Shown here in pieces: positions 59,486 through 64,000 of a DNA stretch of 64,000 nucleotides; the stretch's first letter is position 1, and every line of letters starts with the position of its first letter. Source of the stretch: UBA1672 sp964351365 (GTDB taxonomy: Bacteria; Pseudomonadota; Alphaproteobacteria; Micavibrionales; Micavibrionaceae); NCBI GenBank assembly GCA_964351365.1, contig CAYGNP010000010.1, positions 1-64,000 on the forward strand, in the 5' to 3' direction. The translations under genes and the position numbers were made by a program. Under the pieces are notes generated by a model, which was given only the letters and a program-made list of their open reading frames with translations, was not told the origin of the DNA and made no database searches.

Positions 59486-60549
59486 GCCTTACCATGGCGT
59501 GGGGGATGGGTTTCGTCAAGTGGCCAGCGGGGACGTGCTTTAAAATCCATGGGATCGCTCTGGCCGTCGCTCAGACGCTCGAGGCCTGCCCACGCGATCA
59601 TCGCGGCGTTATCACCCGATAAGAAGAGCGGTGGGGCGTTGAGGTGCATGCCGTTTTCTTGCGTAAGAGATTCCAGTTTACTGCGAATAGTTTTATTGGC
59701 CGAGACGCCGCCGCAAACAACCAGTGTAGGGCTTGGCGTTTTATATTCCTCTAAGAAGCGCCGGATTGCGTTTTTGCATCTATCAGCTAAAATTTCGGCT
59801 GATTTATTCTGCATGGCAAAGGCCAAATCAGCGATATCGTTTCTGTCTAGATCTCCAGGGGGGAGTTTGTCGATATGTATACGCACAGCAGTTTTAAGAC
59901 CGGAGAAGGAAAAGTTGCAATCCTTTCGCTCCTTCAGCGGGCTAGGCAAGGGAAAGCGTTTAATTGCCGCGGCGGGATCTGAGCATTGTGCAGCCATTGT
60001 CTCGAGGTTCGGTCCGCCGGGGTGGGGAAGCCCCATCAGTTTTGCGCTTTTGTCAAAACACTCACCGCACGCATCATCTAGTGTTGCGCCCCATTTTTCG
60101 TATTTGCCCAGGGCTTGTGCCACCAGAATTTGTGTATGTCCCCCAGAGACGAGCAGGACAAGATAGGGGAAGGGGATGTTATCGGTAAGGCGCGCGGTTA
60201 AGATATGGCCTTCCAGATGGTTTACGGCAATGAAGGGAATGTTTTTTGCGGCGGCGATGGATTTTGCGGCCATCATGCCGACCATAACCCCGCCGATTAG
60301 ACCGGGGCCGCAGGTTGCTGCTACGCCGTCTAAATCATCGAAGGCCATTTGTGCATCGCTTAGGGCGGCCTGAATGATTGTATTTAATTGTTCCAGGTGG
60401 GCACGCGCGGCAATTTCGGGCACAACACCGCCAAAGGCAGCGTGTGTTTCCAATTGACTCAGTACAATATTAGAGCGTATTTCTCTAGTATCGGTAACGA
60501 TTGCAGCGGCTGTTTCATCGCAGCTTGTTTCAATGCCCAGAATGTTCAT
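59482..60549 (-). CDS. tsaD: tRNA threonylcarbamoyladenosine transferase subunit TsaD
   Basis: 355 residues. It is part of the machine that makes t6A37 on ANN-decoding tRNAs. ASKHA-fold markers: MNILGIETSCDETAAAIV at the start, HLEGHILTARL with the metal-binding histidines, LVSGGHTQIL, and GLKTAVR. ATG 60549 is preferred over one 12 codons upstream that lies in the divergent hemC start region. It opens the tsaD-gpsA-acs-CDGSH run and diverges from hemC with 25 bases between starts. Confidence 0.95.
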   Translation of the reverse strand: MNILGIETSCDETAAAIVTDTREIRSNIVLSQLETHAAFGGVVPEIAARAHLEQLNTIIQAALSDAQMAFDDLDGVAATCGPGLIGGVMVGMMAAKSIAAAKNIPFIAVNHLEGHILTARLTDNIPFPYLVLLVSGGHTQILVAQALGKYEKWGATLDDACGECFDKSAKLMGLPHPGGPNLETMAAQCSDPAAAIKRFPLPSPLKERKDCNFSFSGLKTAVRIHIDKLPPGDLDRNDIADLAFAMQNKSAEILADRCKNAIRRFLEEYKTPSPTLVVCGGVSANKTIRSKLESLTQENGMHLNAPPLFLSGDNAAMIAWAGLERLSDGQSDPMDFKARPRWPLDETHPPRHGKA

Positions 60550-60574
60550 AACGTAAGAGATAAAGCCAGAGTGT

Positions 60575-61531
60575 ATGCCTGTCAAATCTGAAGAGAGATA
60601 TCCGGATAAAATTGTGATTGGAACGCGTGGATCTCCTCTTGCGCTATGGCAAGCGGAAACCGTGAAGTCAAAAATAGACAGTATTGGTCAAAATATTGAT
60701 GTGTCCATAAAGATTATAAGGACTTCCGGCGATTGGCGGCCCGAGCAGGGAGAGGCACCTCTTGATCCGTCATGCGGGGGCAAGGCGTGTTTTGCCAAAG
60801 AAATCGAAGACGCTTTGCTGCGGGGTGATATTGATATTGCCGTTCATTCTATGAAGGATATCGAGGTTGATTTGCCGGAGGGGCTTTGCATCCCGTTTAT
60901 GCTGCCGCGTGGCGATTTCCGTGATGCATTTTTGTCCAATAATACTCAAAAATATAAAGATTTACCAACGGGCTCTGTGGTCGGCACGGTCAGTGTGCGT
61001 AGGGCTGCATTTTTGCTTCATCAACGCCCAGACCTTAAGATTGTTCCATTGCGTGGCAATGTCGAGACCCGTATAGCCAAGGTGAGAGCCGGTCAGGTGG
61101 ATGCTACGTTGCTGGCGTGTGCAGGGTTGGAGCGGCTTGGATTGCTACATGAAATATCGTCTGTAGTTGCGCTTGATGAAATGTTGCCTGCTGTTGGGCA
61201 AGGGGCTATAGGCATAGAGATGCGTGGACAGGATAAGAAAAAATTGTCTTTTATTGACCAATTTAATTGTCTTGAAACGCAGCTTTGTGTTACGTGTGAA
61301 CGGGGTGTTTTACGAGCACTCGGTGGGTCGTGTCATACACCTGTGGGTGTGCTGGCGCAGCTGATTGATGGACAAATGCGGTTAAGTGTTCGCGTGGTTG
61401 CCCTTGATGGGTCACAAATTTGGTCAAAGGAAGAGTGCGCTGAGGTGGAGAATGAAGAGCAGGCAAGGCATTTTGGTGAAGGCATGGGAAAGTCTTTGAA
61501 ATCAATCGTTCCAGCTGAGGTATTGGGCTAA
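60575..61531 (+). CDS. hemC: Hydroxymethylbilane synthase
   Basis: 318 residues. It polymerises four porphobilinogens. Markers: VIGTRGSPLALWQAE, the active-site loop with DIAVHSMKD, and Cys253 in GGSCHTPVGV, which carries the dipyrromethane cofactor. Ending LKSIVPAEVLG. hemD follows 16 bases later, giving the usual hemCD pair. It diverges from tsaD, an arrangement common in alphaproteobacteria. Confidence 0.95.
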   Translation: MPVKSEERYPDKIVIGTRGSPLALWQAETVKSKIDSIGQNIDVSIKIIRTSGDWRPEQGEAPLDPSCGGKACFAKEIEDALLRGDIDIAVHSMKDIEVDLPEGLCIPFMLPRGDFRDAFLSNNTQKYKDLPTGSVVGTVSVRRAAFLLHQRPDLKIVPLRGNVETRIAKVRAGQVDATLLACAGLERLGLLHEISSVVALDEMLPAVGQGAIGIEMRGQDKKKLSFIDQFNCLETQLCVTCERGVLRALGGSCHTPVGVLAQLIDGQMRLSVRVVALDGSQIWSKEECAEVENEEQARHFGEGMGKSLKSIVPAEVLG

Positions 61532-61547
61532 TTTTGTCCATAAATAT

Positions 61548-62258
61548 ATGCAGAAAAAGATCGTTATTACACGGGCAAGAGTGCAGGGACAGAATTTTAT
61601 TAATAAGTTTTGTGAAGCCTATGGTGATTCTTATCAAGGTTGTTTTTTATTGGAGCCGTTGACCGAGATTGATTATTTTCTACCTGCAAAAACCCATATA
61701 GCCAATTATGATCGACTCATAGTTACTAGTCCAAATGCAGTTGAGGGTATCTCTGAAATTGAACTCCCATTTTATTGTGTAGGTGAGGGGGCGGCAAAAA
61801 AACTTGGTGGGCAGCCAAAATTTGTTGCGCAAGATGTCGATGATTTAAAGGCGGGACTTGAGACGGAAATTTCAACGCAACGGTTTTTGTATCTGCGTGG
61901 TCAGGATGTGCGTTGTGATTTGAAGAGTTTTCTTGAGAGACGCGGACATCGTGTTGATGAAGTTGTAACATATGATGCGCGCGCAGTTGATAAGCTTAGT
62001 GAGGGATTTCTGCAAGCAATGCATCATGGTGATATTGGCGCGATAACTTTTTTTTCAGGACGCGGTGCGCAAATATTTTCAGATTTATGCAGGGATATTG
62101 TTTTTCAGAACCCTATTCATGCCTTGTGTCTGAGTGCGCGTGTGGTAGAATACGTACACTCAGATTTAAAGACATTTGTACGCGTTTGCGAGCGCCCGGA
62201 TATGCAGGCTATGATGGATTGTATAGTCGAGATTTTAGAGAAGCAGAAGCGCGGCTAA
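61548..62258 (+). CDS. hemD: Uroporphyrinogen-III synthase
   Basis: 236 residues, normal for HemD. It closes the tetrapyrrole with inversion of ring D. Motifs are weak, as is usual for HemD: ITRARVQGQNFINKF at the start, VTSPNAVEGISE, YLRGQDVRCDLKSFLERRGHRVDEVVTYDA, and AITFFSGRGAQIF. Position after hemC and before the mitofilin-like gene strongly supports the call. Confidence 0.9.
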   Translation: MQKKIVITRARVQGQNFINKFCEAYGDSYQGCFLLEPLTEIDYFLPAKTHIANYDRLIVTSPNAVEGISEIELPFYCVGEGAAKKLGGQPKFVAQDVDDLKAGLETEISTQRFLYLRGQDVRCDLKSFLERRGHRVDEVVTYDARAVDKLSEGFLQAMHHGDIGAITFFSGRGAQIFSDLCRDIVFQNPIHALCLSARVVEYVHSDLKTFVRVCERPDMQAMMDCIVEILEKQKRG

Positions 62259-62315
62259 TTTGTTTTATATAATCTTGATGTGGTATGGATAATACAGAGC
62301 TTAAAAGGATGCGTG

Positions 62316-63938
62316 ATGAGTAAAGAGAATAAAGCCTCAATAGACCAAGCAGAAGCGATTATCGAAAAATTCGGTGGTATAAGACCGATGGCTGCGAAAA
62401 CAAATGTTGCGGTGACGACCATTCAGGGCTGGAAAAAACGAGGTGTTATTCCCGCGACGCGCAAGAAAATGTTGATTGAGGCAGCGCAGGCACATGCGAT
62501 TGATATTAGTGATTATGTTCCTGAAGCAAAGGCTTTTGAATCTGTTATACAAGAGCCTGTTGTTGAGCAGAATATTCAGAAGGAAGAGGCGAGCGTAGAG
62601 ATTACCCGGGAGATAAAAATCACCGAGCCGCCCGCAAAAATTAAGCCGGACCAGAATAATGACCTTGATGTGCCTGATACGATTCTTCCCAAGGATCAGC
62701 GCGCGCCGCGCCGAGATGAGTTTGGGCGCCAAAACACATCTGAGACCTATAAGTCAGCGGTGCATCCAGAATATACGGAACTTGTTATTGAGTCTGAGCG
62801 TAAAGCCGTGACGAAAAGTGTTTTGATTGCGGCGAGCTTTTTTGTTGCGTTTTTAGGGCTTCTTGCCGTTATGCTCTGGCCGCATTACGAAGCCATAGAG
62901 CAACGTGATTCGCGAATTTCCGAGCTTGAGCAAGAGCTTTTGGCAATTGAGTCAGATTTGACAGGGGTTAAGCAGCAGCAATCGAATTTTAAAGGACTGG
63001 TGCCACAAGACTGGTCGCAGCAGCTGGAAGAGCTAAAGTTGCAGGCGGAGGGTCTTAAAGATAGAGCCTCAGAGGTGTCGCAATATGTGCGTGATGAAAC
63101 TAATCTGGATGAGCGTGTTGAGCAATTGCAGACCTATGTTTCCGAGGTTGTTAGTCAAAACGGTCTTTATGGTTCGCTGATGCCGCGGTTTGAAGGGTTG
63201 CAGGAAAGCTATGCCGGGCGAAGTGTTCTTGAGCGATCTGTTGATGCGTTGTTGCCGGTTTTTGCGCAGGCGCAAGGGCAAAGTGATGATCAAATCAACG
63301 TGCTTATAGATCATGCACGCTCGCAAAATGAGGCTTTACAACAGACAATTGGGGCTGTGCCAAAGGAAGAATTAAAGGCGGCAGCTTTGCTTTTGGCTAT
63401 GACGGAAGTTCGCGGAGCACTTAATCGTTCGGAGGAGGCGTTTGAGGGAGATTTACAATTGCTCATGGGTTTGGTTGGGGATGAAAATCCTGATCTTAAC
63501 AGCGCGCTTGAGAAAATTGCGCCGCATGCCAAATCAGGTGTTCTGTCTGCCGGTGGTTTGCGGACTGAATTTCAAACCGTTGCAGGTGATGTGGTTGCAG
63601 CGTCGCTGCGTGGAGAGGAGGTATCGTTCTCTGAAAAGCTTTCTGCGCGCTTTAATGACATTTTGAAAGTTGAAAAAGAGGGCGAGCTTATCACTGGCAC
63701 TGAAACACAGGTTAAAGTTCAAAAGGCTCAGAAGCTCATTGAAGATAATCGTTGGGAAGATGCGCTTGCGTATTTGCAAAAAAATCTGCGGGCAAAAGAG
63801 CTTGATCCGCTAAAGCCATGGATAAAAAAAGTTGAAGCTTCTTTATCTGCACGGGACGTACAGCGCGCCCTTGAAAAGGCGATTGACCTCAATTTTGGAG
63901 ATGGGCTTCTAGGAGGCTCGGAGTTGTTGCAGGAATAG
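62316..63938 (+). CDS. Mic60/mitofilin-like membrane protein with N-terminal HTH-like domain
   Basis: 540 residues. An N-terminal HTH-like region covers 14-65 (AIIEKFGGIRPMAAKTNVAV, TTIQGWKKRGVIPATRKK). A charged linker follows to about 160, then one membrane helix at 168-189 (SVLIAASFFVAFLGLLAVMLW). A periplasmic coiled coil lies at about 195-265, and the C-terminal part is mitofilin-like (RFNDILKVEKEGELITGTE, WEDALAYLQKN). Alphaproteobacterial Mic60 shapes intracytoplasmic membranes and is encoded next to hemC-hemD, as here. Start 62316 has AAGGA upstream. The HTH-like domain on the cytosolic side may bind DNA or a protein partner; that is inference. Confidence 0.8.
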   Translation: MSKENKASIDQAEAIIEKFGGIRPMAAKTNVAVTTIQGWKKRGVIPATRKKMLIEAAQAHAIDISDYVPEAKAFESVIQEPVVEQNIQKEEASVEITREIKITEPPAKIKPDQNNDLDVPDTILPKDQRAPRRDEFGRQNTSETYKSAVHPEYTELVIESERKAVTKSVLIAASFFVAFLGLLAVMLWPHYEAIEQRDSRISELEQELLAIESDLTGVKQQQSNFKGLVPQDWSQQLEELKLQAEGLKDRASEVSQYVRDETNLDERVEQLQTYVSEVVSQNGLYGSLMPRFEGLQESYAGRSVLERSVDALLPVFAQAQGQSDDQINVLIDHARSQNEALQQTIGAVPKEELKAAALLLAMTEVRGALNRSEEAFEGDLQLLMGLVGDENPDLNSALEKIAPHAKSGVLSAGGLRTEFQTVAGDVVAASLRGEEVSFSEKLSARFNDILKVEKEGELITGTETQVKVQKAQKLIEDNRWEDALAYLQKNLRAKELDPLKPWIKKVEASLSARDVQRALEKAIDLNFGDGLLGGSELLQE

Positions 63939-64000
63939 CCAAAAAATTGCCCAATAACTGGGTCGTGAATATAGATTGAAACACAAGGTCAGCCCCATAT

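Noticed and set aside
1..64000. CRISPR array or insertion sequence
   Set aside because: No regularly spaced short repeats, transposase frames or flanking target duplications were seen.

Overview
The window looks like a chromosomal segment from an alphaproteobacterium of moderate GC content. Supporting traits are a permuted two-piece tmRNA gene, the alpha-type ClpXP adaptor SspB, a GapR/DUF2312 nucleoid protein, a mitofilin/Mic60-like protein downstream of hemC-hemD, a DUF1194 protein, thyA-folA lying near hflKC and degP, and clustered GANTC (CcrM-type) sites. I cannot place the genus; a deep-branching lineage is possible, but nothing here settles it.

Layout. 1-2.8 kb: the start of der, then bamB and yfgM (outer-membrane assembly/periplasmic chaperone operon, minus strand) and a thioredoxin-like gene. 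2.8-10.4 kb: cell-wall enzymes (an L,D-transpeptidase and an AmiC-type amidase), a formyltransferase, an isolated FlgC-like rod protein, a TPR-methyltransferase and small envelope proteins. 10.4-13.1 kb: two EamA-type exporters flanking an HD-domain protein. 13.1-19.2 kb: a branched-chain amino acid operon read leftward (ilvB, a GT-C-like membrane protein, ilvN, a LysE exporter, ilvC), preceded by a Val/Leu-rich leader peptide with matching terminator and antiterminator, so attenuation is well supported. 19.2-19.9 kb: a gene-free stretch with structured RNA candidates on the minus strand and a block with two perfect DnaA boxes and four GANTC sites. 19.9-26.9 kb: miaA, degP, hflC, hflK, mrp, folA and thyA. 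27-29.3 kb: a DUF1194 protein, ssrA (tmRNA) with an unusually long tag, and pirin. 29-38.3 kb: an ABC exporter, sspB, a hydrolase, two further ABC ATPases (one with a permease), tRNA-Arg(CCG) and a HExxH protein.

38.3-53.8 kb is the most unusual part. Three co-directional genes encode very large secreted proteins. The first (3183 aa) appears to join a type II pseudopilin-like head to a long beta-fibre of VGIGT-type and YadA-like repeats, followed by a Peptidase_S74 self-cleaving chaperone and a C-terminal membrane helix. The next two (about 970 aa each) carry LamG-like, DUF1566-like and DUF1554-like domains, and all three share a short Cys...YN...Cys-W module. I propose they form one surface-fibre system. 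53.9-64 kb: an ABC1/UbiB kinase, an orphan DotI/IcmL-like protein, GapR, acs coupled to a 44-aa CDGSH protein, gpsA-tsaD, and hemC-hemD followed by the Mic60-like protein.

The genes are tightly packed. Several convergent pairs overlap at their 3' ends, and many adjacent co-directional genes overlap by 1-20 bases, which suggests translational coupling. No integrase, transposase, phage structural cluster or CRISPR array was seen.
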